Shown here piece by piece: positions 57,101-62,503 of a DNA stretch of 64,000 bases. Position numbers and translations under genes: made by a program. The notes under the pieces are model-generated. The model did not search any database. It had not been told where the DNA came from and saw nothing but the letters and a program-made list of their open reading frames with translations. The DNA comes from Lepus europaeus (lineage: Eukaryota; Chordata; Mammalia; Lagomorpha; Leporidae). The first letter of the stretch is position 1. Each line of letters opens with the position of its first letter. The stretch covers positions 81,186,253 through 81,250,252 of the forward strand of contig NC_084836.1 of the NCBI RefSeq assembly GCF_033115175.1, in the 5' to 3' direction.

Positions 57101-59745
57101 GTCCCACCATGGAAAGCCACCTGGAGGGGCTTAGGGACGTGATGGAGGTCTTGACATCATAGTGTCCCTCCTGCAACAGGGACCTCAATGAGCAGCCAGG
57201 AAGCTTTCACAAACACTGGCTGTGAAAAGGAGGCGGCTTCCAGGCCAACTCATGGCCATCAACTAGGGTCTTAGATGGGATTTAAAAGCCAGTTAAGCAG
57301 GGGGTAGGGAACACCTAGTCTGCAGGCCACAGAAGGCCTGCAAGAATCCTCCGGTCTGGTCCTGCCAAGGCCACGGCAGGTGGGACTTGAAATTCAGCAA
57401 ATCTTTAGCAGGCTGATGTGTAAGTGGATCATTTTGATGGCCTGTGAATGATGTCTTAAATATCCCAGGGGCCATCGACAGGGGGTGGTATTGCGATTCG
57501 CTGGGTTCAGCTGTCGCTTGGGGCGCACACATCCTGCATCAGAGTGCCAGTGCGAGTCCCAGCTCTTCTGCTTCCGATCCAGCTTCCTGCTAATGTACCC
57601 TGGGAGGCAGCAGCTTGGCGGCTCACAAACTTGGGTTCCTGCTACCCACAAAGGAGACCCAGATGCAGTTCCAGGCTCCTGACTTGGGCCTGGCCCAACC
57701 CTGGCTGGTGTGGGCATTTGAGGAGTGAATCAATGGATGGAGGGTCTCCCTTTCTCTCTGTCACTCTGCCTTTCAAGTCAGAAAATAAATAAATAAATAA
57801 ATATATATAGTATATATTTTAAAAAGTTACCTATCTTTTCCTGACTATTAGACTTTCAAAGGACAACTGAGAATCACTTCATTAACTCATTTAATCTAAA
57901 TTCCTTTTCATTAGAACGGTGGGTCTGAAACGCAGAGCTGGTTACCTCCGCATGTGTTTGCTTTTTTTTAATTAAATATTTATTTATTTATTTATTTGAA
58001 AGTCAGAATTACACAGAGAGAGAAGGAGAAGCAGAGAGAGAGAGAGGTCTTCCATCCGCTGGTTCACTCCCCAATTGGCTGCAACAGCTGGAGCTGCGCC
58101 GATCCAAAGCCAGGAGCCAAGAGCTTCTTCTGCATCCCCCAGGTGGGTTCAGGGGCCCAAGGACTTGGGCCATCTGCCACTGCTTTCCCAGGCCACAGCA
58201 GAGAGCTGGATTGGAAGTGGCGTAGCCGGGACTCAAACCAGCGCTCATATGGGATGCCAACACTGCAGGCGGCAGCTTTACCCACTAGGCCACAGCGCAG
58301 GTCCCCGTGCATGTATTTCCATGACCTGCCAGGTCCTATTTCTTGGGGCCCTTCCAGTAGGAAATGTCTTCCCAGTGTGACCCTGCGGATTTGCACTTGA
58401 ACCTGAGGCCAATCACACAGAGGCCGGCAGGCTCGACTTCTGCCAGGAATGTATCCCACACCCTCAGCTAAAGGTCATGTGGCTCAGGGCCGAGGATAAT
58501 CTCACCTCTGCCTATCCACTGACCTTTAGTGCCCTTCAAGCACCTGTGGTTTTTTTCACCTTGCAGGAACTGTGATGTGGGGAGGAGGGAATCCTGGCTC
58601 AGCTCTGCTTCACAACCCTCCTTCTCAGTCTTGGCCTCTGGGATCTGAACGGACGCCTCCTGGGCAGGCAGAGCCATCTCCCGCCCCGTTCTCAGGGGCT
58701 GGCAGCACATCAGAACTGGCTGTCCCCTTTTCCATTGAAAATGGGGCTGGGCTGGAGCTGTGGCATACTGAGCTAAGCCTCCACTGCAGCGCTCGCATCC
58801 TTACGGGTGCTGGTTTGAGCCTCGGCTGCCCCTCTTCTAATCCAGCTCTCTGCTAATGGCCTGGGAAAGCAGCAGAAGATGGCCCAAGTCCTTGAGCCCC
58901 TGCACCTGCATGGGAAGCTCCTGGCTTCAGCCTGACACAGCTCTGGCCATTGCAGCCATTTGGGGAGTGAACCAGTGATGCGAAGATCTCTCTCTCTCTC
59001 TGTAACTGTGCCTTTCAAATAAATCAATCCATCTTGAATAAAAGCAAATGGGACCTCCTGACACTCACATCTCCAATGAGCAATGAACCCACAGCAGCAG
59101 ACAAGGGACAGCAAGAAGAAAATTCACGCCCAGCTCTCCCTTCAAGCTTCAGCAGTTATTTTTCCAAAGGGCCGCGCCCAGCCTCTGATGAGCTGTGTTT
59201 CACGGCAGACGGCACAGTGACTGCCTGGCAGGAGCACGCCTGCTCAGGGTGATTCACGCCCGACGATGTGCAGGCACACGCTTCAGCATTAGATCCTCGA
59301 CAAGGTTCTGTGGCTGCTGCCTTCCCTGAAACCCAGGACCTAGATCCACACCCCACTGAGCCCTGCAGGGGACCACCAGGGCCCTGCATCTGCCATGCAG
59401 CAAGCTACACGTTTTATACACAAGCTGTTTGATGGACCTGTACCAACTCAGAGGTTACCACCACCCCATCATACAGATGAGAAAACTGAGGCTGCTCAGG
59501 TAGGAACCCATGCCATGGCTTAGACCTCTGCCTGTGAGTCTCAAAGCCTGGGTTTCTTTCACTTCCATTCCATCAGGAGACCTGAGCTCCTCCCATCCAT
59601 CAACCTGGGCCTAACCAGGCAATGCCCACTTACTGTACGTGCTTTCCTTTATGGCGAACTCCTTGAAGGGAGCTCCGAATTCGCAGGGCAGGCGGAGGGA
59701 AAGGACTTTCTTCTGCATCTTGGTGGATTTGCGGACCAGGAAGAT
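18850..59745 (-). CDS. RIN2: RIN2, Ras and Rab interactor 2 (RAB5 exchange factor), C-terminal eight coding exons
   Basis: RIN2 binds activated RAS through its RA domain and promotes GDP-GTP exchange on RAB5 through its VPS9 domain, acting on early endosomes and on adhesion-receptor traffic. Eight exons joined with consistent phases and GT/AG borders (59634-59745, 54175-54247, 49099-49190, 45935-47068, 33747-34052, 31299-31430, 25036-25199, 18850-19173) encode 778 residues and a stop. By my memory of the human protein (about 895 residues), the window starts near residue 118, inside the SH2 domain. Order: SH2, proline-rich low-complexity region with PPPRPPPP, serine/basic region, RIN homology, VPS9, RA. 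N-terminal exons, promoter and 5'UTR lie beyond 64 kb. RIN3 and RIN1 are the alternatives, but similarity to RIN2 is close to identity in the VPS9 and RA exons, and the neighbour NAA20 fits. Confidence 0.96.
19487..20165 (+). mobile_element. CSINE split by a nested CSINE
   Basis: Starts GGGCCGGCGCTGTGCTGTAG, is interrupted at 19762, resumes at 20107 and ends CAAATAAATAAATCTTAAAA. Confidence 0.93.
19762..20092 (+). mobile_element. CSINE, younger subfamily, nested
   Basis: Starts CGGCCAGCGCCGTGGCTTAA. The 14-bp target duplication AGACCTTTCTCTCT (19748-19761, 20093-20106) lies inside the outer copy. Confidence 0.95.
20302..20630 (+). mobile_element. CSINE
   Basis: GGGGCTGGTGTTGTAGTGCA start, CAAATAAGTAAATAAAATC tail. 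The next copy landed in its A-rich end. Confidence 0.92.
20640..21001 (+). mobile_element. CSINE, younger subfamily, complete
   Basis: Starts GCCGGCGCCGTGGCTCAACA and ends in an (AAAAT)n tail. Flanked by an 18-bp target duplication AAAAAAATGTCTACACAA (20622-20639, 21002-21019), which is exact. Confidence 0.96.
21691..22489 (+). mobile_element. L1, severely 5'-truncated, 3' end intact
   Basis: Contains ATCTGCACCCTCATGTTTAT, GGAGTACTACACAGCAGTAA, the AACAAAATGGATGAATCTGG block and a 3'UTR with G-rich stretches, ending in TACTCATTAAATAAACGGCT plus an A-rich tail. Flanked by a 15-bp target duplication AAGAAAYACCTGGCT (21676-21690, 22490-22504, one mismatch). A CSINE is nested at 21794-22054. Confidence 0.9.
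21794..22054 (+). mobile_element. CSINE, younger subfamily, 5'-truncated, nested in L1
   Basis: Begins AGTGGGCGCTGGATTCTGTC, missing the tRNA head, and ends in poly(A). Exact 13-bp target duplication AAAGAAACTATGG (21781-21793, 22055-22067) in the L1. Confidence 0.94.
22990..23085 (+). mobile_element. MIR-like fragment
   Basis: GACAGAGGTACAGGGAGGCT, CCCAGGTTCATGCAGCCAGT: the conserved core of MIR. Confidence 0.5.
24272..24319 (+). repeat. (AG)n microsatellite
   Basis: About 24 uninterrupted AG units, the longest dinucleotide run in the window. Not part of a CSINE. Confidence 0.95.
24590..24840 (+). mobile_element. CSINE, diverged
   Basis: GTTCGAGTCCTGGTTCCAC, GGGAGACTCCTGGCTGCTGG, poly(A) end; the head is unclear. 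Confidence 0.8.
25036..25199 (-). CDS. RIN2: RIN2 exon: end of VPS9 domain
   Basis: 164 nt, acceptor TTTTTCCAG, donor GTACGC. It encodes GGYYLTSAYGALSLIKNFQE, then EQAARLLSSETRDTLRQWHK and RRTTNRTIPSVDDFQ. The YY pair at 25189-25194 is the conserved VPS9 tyrosine site. The exon ends in phase 0, joining directly to the RA-domain exon. A CSINE with 13-bp target duplications lies about 125 bp upstream of the acceptor, in the intron. Confidence 0.96.
25323..25662 (+). mobile_element. CSINE with target duplication
   Basis: GGAGCCGGTGCTGTGGCGTA start; flanks AGAACTGTGCAGT at 25308-25320 and 25663-25675 are exact repeats. Carries an expanded CT tract (25585-25614). Confidence 0.95.
26514..26526 (+). 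repeat. poly(G) run
   Basis: Thirteen G in a row after GTGAT; slippage-prone. Confidence 0.7.
26595..26704 (-). mobile_element. MITE-like palindromic element, copy 2
   Basis: Reverse of copy 1: GGTGCAAAAATCTGTGAAAT, CATGCAGAAGTTTTTCGTAA and the end CATTTTTCCATGAACTTTTTGAAGAC (only the last part quoted: CCATGAACTTTTTGAAGAC). Confidence 0.7.
26711..27017 (-). mobile_element. CSINE, younger subfamily
   Basis: TTTGACAGATAGAGTTATAG start, CATGGCGCCAGCCCC end. The target duplication TGAAGACTTTTTTT (26695-26708, 27018-27031) comes from the end of the MITE-like element. Confidence 0.92.
27032..27375 (-). mobile_element. CSINE
   Basis: GATTTATTTATTTATTTGAA start with an expanded GA tract, CACAGCGCTGGTCCCC end. 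Confidence 0.93.
27376..27472 (+). mobile_element. MITE-like element, copy 3 (partial)
   Basis: GACTTTCTGATATATACAAT, TGGTATCAAAACAAAATGAA, CCATTTTCCCATGAATTTTT: the 3' half of the family. Confidence 0.55.
27522..27535 (+). promoter_or_regulatory. CTCF-type motif in a RIN2 intron
   Basis: CCACTAGGGGGCAC fits the CTCF core consensus at all 14 positions, forward orientation. It lies in unique sequence between a CSINE and a CSINE pair, in the RIN2 intron between the exons at 25.1 and 31.4 kb. Confidence 0.55.
27597..28258 (+). mobile_element. CSINE split by a nested reverse CSINE
   Basis: GGCCAGTGCTGTAGTGTAGT start, interrupted at 27685, resumes TCTGATCCAGCTCTCTGCTT and ends in poly(A). Confidence 0.93.
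27685..28015 (-). mobile_element. CSINE, younger subfamily, nested
   Basis: Exact 12-bp target duplication GCTGATTCTCTT (27673-27684, 28016-28027). Ends CACGGCGCCGGCC. It still carries many CpGs, a sign of youth. Confidence 0.95.
29387..29513 (+). mobile_element. MITE-like palindromic element, copy 4
   Basis: GGTCTTCAAAAACTTCATGG start, GTTTCAAATATTTTTGCACC interior, CAGACTTTTGGAAACACCCTC end. Confidence 0.7.
29895..30150 (+). mobile_element. CSINE, diverged
   Basis: GGTTCGATTCCTGGCTCCGG, CCCACATGGGAGACCTGGAG, AGTGAACCAGCGGATGGCCG; no tail. Confidence 0.75.
30802..31110 (+). mobile_element. CSINE
   Basis: GGACCAGCTCTGTGGTGGAG start, CTTTCAAAAAATAAATCTTA tail. Confidence 0.92.
31299..31430 (-). 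CDS. RIN2: RIN2 exon: catalytic part of VPS9 domain
   Basis: 132 nt, acceptor CTCCCCAG, donor GTACCG (weak at +5). It encodes RMYGADDFLPVLTYVIAQCD then MLELDTEIEYMMELLDPSLL and HGE. The DD pair at 31408-31413 corresponds to the conserved VPS9 aspartate that contacts the RAB5 switch region in Rabex-5-like factors. Confidence 0.96.
32012..32220 (+). mobile_element. MER5A-like hAT-Charlie fossil
   Basis: GTGGTTCTGGACCAGGGGTG, CAGGGGACATTTGGCAATGT, TTTTGCTGTCACAACAGGAG and an end near TTCAGAAACCGTG follow the MER5A pattern, an ancient placental element. Confidence 0.75.
32390..32491 (+). repeat. 51-bp tandem duplication
   Basis: CGCACCCACATCCCTGTCTA …CTGGGCAGTGGTTAACACA occurs twice in a row with period 51 and only a few differences (AACCGCGCTTA versus GCCCGCGCTTT at the ends). 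Confidence 0.93.
32908..33165 (-). mobile_element. CSINE, diverged
   Basis: TTTGTTTATTATTATTCCAG start, ATTCACTCCTCAAATGCTCA, diverged head. Confidence 0.7.
33265..33550 (+). mobile_element. CSINE with internal deletion
   Basis: GGGGCCACTGTTGTGGCATA start, TTTGAAATAAACAAAAACC tail. Confidence 0.9.
33747..34052 (-). CDS. RIN2: RIN2 exon: RIN homology and start of VPS9
   Basis: 306 nt, acceptor TTTGGCAG, donor GTGAGG. It completes an Asp codon, then VVLEKAMHKCILKPLKGHVE and onward to SPEKKVMLLLRVCKLIYTVM and ENNS. It holds the helical bundle that stabilises the VPS9 core and the first VPS9 helices. Confidence 0.96.
34268..34412 (-). mobile_element. MITE-like element, copy 5
   Basis: TTTCAAACAGTTCCTGGAAA start and TTTCCATGAACTTTCTGAAA end form the terminal inverted repeats. 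The interior carries expanded T and A runs. Confidence 0.65.
35302..35632 (-). mobile_element. CSINE with target duplication
   Basis: CCAGCTTTT flanks (about 35293-35301, 35638-35646). ACTTGAAAAGCAGAGAGGCA start. Confidence 0.88.
35853..36177 (-). mobile_element. CSINE, younger subfamily
   Basis: Target duplication of about 18 bp, AACC(C)AAATTATTACTTTT (35834-35852, 36178-36195). Clean TTTGACAGGCAGAGTTAGAC start. Confidence 0.95.
36555..36730 (+). mobile_element. MIR
   Basis: TTCATTCTCATCTCATCCTT, AGGTGGAAACTTGAGGCTCA, CTTACTTAAGACCACACAGC: the MIR core and 3' part. Confidence 0.75.
37442..37765 (-). mobile_element. CSINE
   Basis: Poly(T), GATTATTTATTTATTTAAAG start, CACAGGCCATGGCTTTGGGC end (diverged head). 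Confidence 0.9.
37817..37858 (+). repeat. GGAA/GGAAA-rich purine tract
   Basis: Imperfect GGAAGGAAAGGAAAGG repeats, all purine. Confidence 0.85.
38217..38522 (+). mobile_element. CSINE, diverged
   Basis: GGGTGGACGTCATGGTTCAG head, AGATGGCCCAAGCACTTGGG body, CAAAAACAAACAAACATTTA tail. Confidence 0.88.
38920..39060 (+). mobile_element. MIR-like fragment
   Basis: GGATGAGGCCCAAAGAGATT, GAGTTGGACTCAAACCCCAG resemble the MIR core. Confidence 0.5.
39189..39485 (-). mobile_element. CSINE with target duplication
   Basis: CTCTRTATTTCT flanks (39177-39188, 39486-39497; one mismatch). GGTTTTATTTATTTATTTGA start. Confidence 0.92.
40174..40480 (+). mobile_element. CSINE
   Basis: GGGGCTGGCGCTGTGGCATA start, CAAGCAAATAAATAAATCC tail. 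Confidence 0.94.
41049..41350 (+). mobile_element. CSINE, diverged
   Basis: GGGCGTTGTAGTGCAGCGGT head, CAGCTCAAGAGCTTGGGTCC body. Confidence 0.88.
41358..41685 (+). mobile_element. CSINE
   Basis: GGGGCTGGCATTGTGGCTAG start, CAAATAAATAAAATCGATC tail. Directly follows the previous copy. Confidence 0.92.
42488..42792 (-). mobile_element. CSINE, diverged
   Basis: TTTTGAAAGGCAGAGAGCCA start, AGGCATCCCAAGCAGAATCT, CAAACACCTGCC end. Confidence 0.85.
43100..43155 (+). repeat. 28-bp tandem duplication
   Basis: Two identical 28-bp units beginning AAGTTATAGGAAAAGAGGGC and ending AGGACTAG. Confidence 0.95.
44262..44291 (+). repeat. poly(T) tract
   Basis: About 30 T with one C. No recognisable SINE attached. 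Confidence 0.8.
44941..45162 (+). repeat. 113-bp tandem duplication containing (CA)n
   Basis: Unit TCACTGAAATTAACCTTTTA …(CA)n CGTCARTGTGCTCACCTTAG, G run, A run, then GACTGCCAAATTCCAATG, present twice head to tail. The copies differ in CA and A run length and one base (CAA/CAG). Confidence 0.95.
45935..47068 (-). CDS. RIN2: RIN2 large exon: proline-rich region and start of the RIN-homology domain
   Basis: 1134 nt open throughout, acceptor ACTTTCAG at 47069-47076, donor GTAAGT at 45929-45934. It runs from FWSSPADNKPPNPPPPHRP through LINGVHSIKTRTPSELECSQ, the poly-proline stretch PPPRPPPP at 46764-46787, KPTPIPPPRLKKQASFLEAE, a serine-rich segment around SDMSISTSSSDSLEFD, an acidic patch and the basic KSKKKRNSSFVLPKLVKSQL. 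It ends in the helical start of the RIN homology region (…ESLIPEDQI). Proline-rich segments in this family bind SH3 domains such as that of amphiphysin. By memory of human RIN2, three residues are missing just before RQLCLING and the Gly/Pro-rich middle differs in length; the ends are well conserved. Confidence 0.96.
47418..47460 (+). repeat. G-rich tract with quadruplex potential
   Basis: Repeated GGTGGGGGTGGGGG blocks give more than four G runs in about 40 nt; C-rich on the RIN2 sense strand. Confidence 0.7.
47809..48132 (+). mobile_element. CSINE
   Basis: AGCCTTGCTGTGGTGTAGTG start, CAAATAAATAAAATCTTTAA tail. Confidence 0.93.
48305..48362 (+). mobile_element. CSINE tail fragment
   Basis: TCTCTCTGTCACTCTGCCTT TCAAGTAAATAAAGG only. 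Confidence 0.7.
49099..49190 (-). CDS. RIN2: RIN2 exon between SH2 and proline-rich region
   Basis: 92 nt, acceptor ACATCAG, donor GTAAGT. It encodes DVLPFTLKLPYAIATAKTEA then QLEELAQLGL, plus one base of an Asn codon completed by the next exon. It covers the end of SH2 and the linker. Phases fit on both sides. Confidence 0.93.
50229..50810 (+). mobile_element. L2, interrupted by a CSINE
   Basis: ATTCATTCAACAAATATTTA, TGTGCCAGATGTTGTTCTAA before, and CTTCCAGGCAGTGAGAGCAG, CAGGTGCAAAGACCCTGGGG after the insertion follow the L2 3' region. Confidence 0.7.
50306..50549 (+). mobile_element. CSINE with internal deletion, nested in L2
   Basis: Target duplication AAAGGCTGGCAA (50294-50305, 50550-50561). 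GGGGCCAACGCTGTGGCATA start. The part between CCCACAGG and ATGGGCCCAG is deleted. Confidence 0.93.
52100..52280 (-). mobile_element. MIR-like fragment
   Basis: GGCTCTGGTATCACAGCCGG, TGGGCCAGTTCCTCCCTCTA, CAGGGTTGCCATGATGATGA: reverse MIR pattern. Confidence 0.55.
54175..54247 (-). CDS. RIN2: RIN2 exon, end of SH2 domain
   Basis: 73 nt, acceptor TTTTCCAG, donor GTAAGG. It completes a Thr codon and encodes FSLEGSGISFADLFRLIAFY then CIS and two bases of an Arg codon. This is the C-terminal helix region of the SH2 domain. Phase agrees with both neighbours. Confidence 0.93.
54338..54392 (+). repeat. (GGA)n-rich purine tract
   Basis: GAGGAGGAGGAGG…AGGGGG over about 55 nt, about 90 nt upstream of the acceptor of the RIN2 exon at 54175-54247; on the RIN2 sense strand it is a long pyrimidine tract. 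Confidence 0.9.
55137..55180 (+). mobile_element. MITE-like element, left end, cut by CSINE
   Basis: CTTCAAAAGGTTCATGGGCA start. A short AAAACTGCATG piece after the CSINE (near 55499) may be its continuation. Confidence 0.5.
55180..55500 (+). mobile_element. CSINE
   Basis: GAGGCGGTCACTGTGGTGTA head, CAAATAAATAAAATGTTTGA tail. Confidence 0.9.
55508..55840 (+). mobile_element. CSINE, diverged
   Basis: TATTTGGCACAGCAGCTAAG head, CAAATAAAGTGAAGATAAAT tail. Confidence 0.88.
55926..56033 (+). mobile_element. MITE-like element, copy 6
   Basis: CATGGAAAATGCACACTATG, TGAATTTCAAAATATCTTGA, CCCTTTTCTCAGGAACTTTT; the right end is cut by the following CSINE. Confidence 0.65.
56034..56356 (-). mobile_element. 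CSINE
   Basis: GATTTATTTATTTATTTGAA start, CACAGCGCTGGC end. Confidence 0.93.
56450..56535 (-). mobile_element. MIR-like fragment
   Basis: CTAAGCCTCAGTTTTCTCAT CTATAAATTGGACTACAATA (adjacent blocks) is the reverse MIR 3' pattern. Confidence 0.65.
56581..56912 (+). mobile_element. CSINE
   Basis: GGGGCCTGCGCTGTGACACA start, TCAAATAAATTTTTAAAAAA tail. Confidence 0.93.
57298..57470 (+). mobile_element. hAT-like fossil, cut by CSINE
   Basis: CAGGGGGTAGGGAACACCTA, CTGCAGGCCACAGAAGGCCT, AATTCAGCAAATCTTTAGCA. The CAGGGG end suggests a hAT element; subfamily unknown to me. Confidence 0.45.
57476..57805 (+). mobile_element. CSINE, diverged head
   Basis: GACAGGGGGTGGTATTGCGA head, CAAACTTGGGTTCCTGCTAC body, (AAAT)n then TATATA tail. 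Confidence 0.85.
57968..58306 (-). mobile_element. CSINE, well preserved
   Basis: AAATATTTATTTATTTATTT start, CACAGCGCAGGTCCCC end. Confidence 0.95.
58748..59042 (+). mobile_element. CSINE
   Basis: GGGCTGGAGCTGTGGCATAC start, CAAATAAATCAATCCATC tail. Confidence 0.92.
59634..59745 (-). CDS. RIN2: RIN2 exon encoding the SH2 core (FLVR-containing strand)
   Basis: 112 nt, acceptor CACTAG, donor GTAAGT. It encodes IFLVRKSTKMQKKVLSLRLP then CEFGAPFKEFAIKESTY and one base. FLVR is the betaB strand of the SH2 domain; its Arg codon CGC is at 59731-59733. I recall human RIN2 having His at this position (see findings). The exon starts in phase 0, so the preceding exon, outside the window, ends on a complete codon. 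Confidence 0.94.
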
Positions 59746-60204
59746 CTAGTGGAGGGAAGAGAACGTCAAGCTTAGGAAACATCTGGAAGGCTGGAATCTG
59801 AGTAGGCCATTTCCCTCCCACCTGGTGCCCAAGAATAAAACTCATGTTGCATGGCTCAATCAGGATTCTACTGCCAGAGAAAGGAGATGCTAGGCAAGCG
59901 TCCCAGGCACCTTTGTTTGTTAGCTGGCTTCAGAAGCATGCTACTTTCCCTTTGCTAGAAGCTTCTCCAGGGGGCTGAGAACCGCCCATGGCCTGCATGG
60001 GCATGGTCAGCCTGCTGACTGTCTCACTGCTGGAATTCCACACATTCTAGCCTGTGTCTCACATGGGCATCCTGGATGGTGAGAAGTGAATTCTAGACAC
60101 AGGTGCTACGGCATGACCCACAGGTGGGGAAGGTGGAGGTCACTGATGCGGCTCTTAGGTTTATTTAAAACAGGAATTTGAATTTGCTGCCAATAGTACA
60201 CAGG

Positions 60205-60246
60205 CAGAAGCGGTTTCGTTTTTTTGTTTGTTTGTTTGTTTGTTTC
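60205..60246 (+). repeat. (GTTT)n
   Basis: TTTTTTTGTTTGTTTGTTTG and onward; A-rich on the gene strand, likely the tail of an old retroposon. Confidence 0.8.
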
Positions 60247-60249
60247 ATA

Positions 60250-60415
60250 GTAAGACATGAATTTCTTTCTATCATTTGTATCAACATGGTTCCCTCTGGA
60301 GGACATCATGCTGAGTGAAGTAAGCTGGACATGAAAACAACAATACTGCAAGTTCTCTCTCAGATGTGGGAGCTAAAACTAAAAAAGAAAAAACAATTAA
60401 AAAAAAGAAAGAAAT
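60250..60415 (+). mobile_element. L1 3'-region fragment
   Basis: CATCATGCTGAGTGAAGTAA, GCAAGTTCTCTCTCAGATGT and GTGGGAGCTAAAACTAAAAA are the L1 ORF2-end/3'UTR junction pattern. Confidence 0.65.
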
Positions 60416-60504
60416 GACTTCATATATCAGTTTTGCTGCAAATATAGTGTTTTGTCAAATTTTGCTGAAAATCTTTGTCAAGCAAATTGTTAAGAATGAT
60501 ATAC

Positions 60505-60836
60505 TGGGGGCAGGTGAGGGGGATGGTGCTGTGGCACAGGTTAGGCATCTGCCTGCAGTGCTGGCATTCCATATGGGCGCCGGTTCGAGTCCTGGCTACT
60601 CCACTTCTGATCCAGCTCTCCACTATGGCCTGGGAAAGCAGTAGAAGATGGACCAAGTCCTTGGGCCCCTGTACCCATGTGGGAGACCTGGAAGAAGCTC
60701 CTGGTTTCAGAACAGTCCAGCTCCAGCCATTGTGGCCATTTGGTGAGTGAACCAATGGATGGAAGACCTCTCCCTCTGTCTCTCTCTGTAACTCTACCTC
60801 TCAAATAAATAAAAATGAATCTTAAAAAAATTTTTT
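60505..60836 (+). mobile_element. CSINE
   Basis: TGGTGCTGTGGCACAGGTTA head (diverged start), CAAATAAATAAAAATGAATC tail. Confidence 0.92.
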
Positions 60837-60837
60837 T

Positions 60838-60996
60838 AAGGGGCTCAAAGACTTGGGCAATTTTTTACTGCTTTCCCAGGCCATGGCAGAGCACTGGATG
60901 TGAAGTGGAGCAGCCGGGACTTGAACCAGTGCCCATATGGGATGCCGGCACTGCAGGTGGCAGCTTTTACCTGCTACGCCATAGTGCAGGCCCCTA
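60838..60996 (-). mobile_element. CSINE fragment
   Basis: Head-proximal part only, ending CCATAGTGCAGGCCCC. It abuts the plus-strand copy, giving an inverted pair. Confidence 0.9.
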
Positions 60997-61021
60997 TAAA
61001 GCAAATTAAAAATGTTATCTT

Positions 61022-61345
61022 GGGGTCAGCATTGTGGCATAGCAGGTAAAGCCACTGCTAGTGACACCATCATCTCATATGGGTGCTGGTTTGAGTCCTG
61101 GCTTCACCACTTCCAACCAGCTCCCTTGCTAATGCACTTGGGAAAGCAATGGAAGATGACCCAAGGCCTTGGGCCCTGCACCTCTGTGGGAGACTGGGAA
61201 GAAGCTTCTGGCTCCTGGCTTTGGTCTGGCCCAGCCCCGGCCCAGCCAGCCACTGGGGAGTGAACCAGCTGATGGAGGACCTCTTTCTCTGTCTCTCTCT
61301 GTAACTCTGCCTCTCAAATAAATACATCTTAAAAATTTTTTTCTT
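61022..61345 (+). mobile_element. CSINE
   Basis: GGGGTCAGCATTGTGGCATA start, CAAATAAATACATCTTAAA tail. Confidence 0.93.
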
Positions 61346-62307
61346 AAAAAACGTAAACATTCAATGGAAACAAAAACTCCATGGATTTCCAGGTTTTCTG
61401 GGGGCGATGAGATGATACAGCAACAGCAGACACCATGGCAACCATCCCCTGGAGCTCACAAATGGCTGTTCCACTTGGCAGGTGCATAGGTGTCCTCCGA
61501 GGCACACCTCCGTCAGCCCCAAGGCTATCTGCGCACTCCCGATCTGCTTTCTATCCAACAGTCCCCTCCAGATCCTGATCTTGTCTTCAGGCAGGTGCCT
61601 CAAACCAGCCCCCTGCCAGTGCCAGTGCTGCTCGCAGGACTCTGCTCTGCCTCCATCCCAGCAGACGTGAGTCTGCCAGCCACGCACTACTGTGCAGGCT
61701 GTGCACTGCCCAACGGCAGGAGGCAGCGCCGATCTAGTCGACAGAGTGAGTGGCACTCCTGGTGTCTCCAGTGTGGGGGAACAGACTGAGCCCTGGCTCT
61801 CTTGTGTGGCATGTGCTCCTTCTCCAAGGTTCCTATCCTGTCCTGTTGCTTTATCGACTTCTCTTTCCTCTACATTTGTAAGCCTTTCTTTCCCCTCCCC
61901 TGCCTTTCTAGAGCTTTCCATTTTTCTACCCAGTCTTTGCTTCTTCCCTCATGTCTAGTGAACAGCTCCTAAAATAGGAAGTGTGGGGCTGGTGTAGGAA
62001 TTGCGTGTCTGGTGAAGAATGAGATAGGTGGACCTTTGAGCTCTCTTTTCTACCAGAACCCAGGGACTTGAGCCAATAGCAACTTTTTCTGGGGGGTGGG
62101 GCTGGGGGTCGATGTCTCTGGGACACCCTAAAACTGCACCAGATGTTTCCTACATAGGATCCCCATGAGCAGGAGGCCACAGCACTGCTGAGAGGCAGCC
62201 TGTGGTCAGAGCAGGGGCAGAACGGTTCCCCTGTGCAGTGGGGATCTCCCGGTGCCTTGGAGGATGCAACTCTGGGCCTCACTTCCTCAGGGACCGCAGC
62301 CTTACAC

Positions 62308-62503
62308 CAGGGGTCGGCCAAGTCTGGCCTGCACACCAAATCCACTCTGCTCAAGAGTCCAGTCCCATGGAAACACAGCCACGTTCATGCATCTGTACAT
62401 ACTCCATGGCTGCTTTCTGAGTGGGTGTGACAGAGACCATATGACCTGCCGGGCCTAAAACACTGACACGCAGGCTCTGTTCAGAAACACGTGTGGACCC
62501 CTG
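62308..62503 (-). mobile_element. hAT-Charlie-type MER fossil, second copy
   Basis: CAGGGGTCGGCCAAGTCTGG, CATGGAAACACAGCCACGTT, GTGTGACAGAGACCATATGA and GTGGACCCCTG give both terminal ends (CAGGGGTC / GACCCCTG type). Reverse of the copy at 3362-3550. Confidence 0.75.

Larger units (their letters stand above)
54248..59633 (-). other. RIN2 intron 54.2-59.6 kb
   Basis: Contains a GGA-rich microsatellite just upstream of the 54.2-kb exon (54338-54392) and seven CSINEs (55180-55840, 56034-56356, 56581-56912, 57476-57805, 57968-58306, 58748-59042). It also holds MITE-like pieces (55137-55180, 55926-56033), a hAT-like fossil (57298-57470) and MIR fragments. 54393-55130, 56915-57297 and 59045-59630 are otherwise unique. 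Confidence 0.75.

Noticed and set aside
61361..61921. 186-codon minus-strand open frame
   Set aside because: No known family, no splice context, not a RIN2 exon by expected peptide; probably chance.
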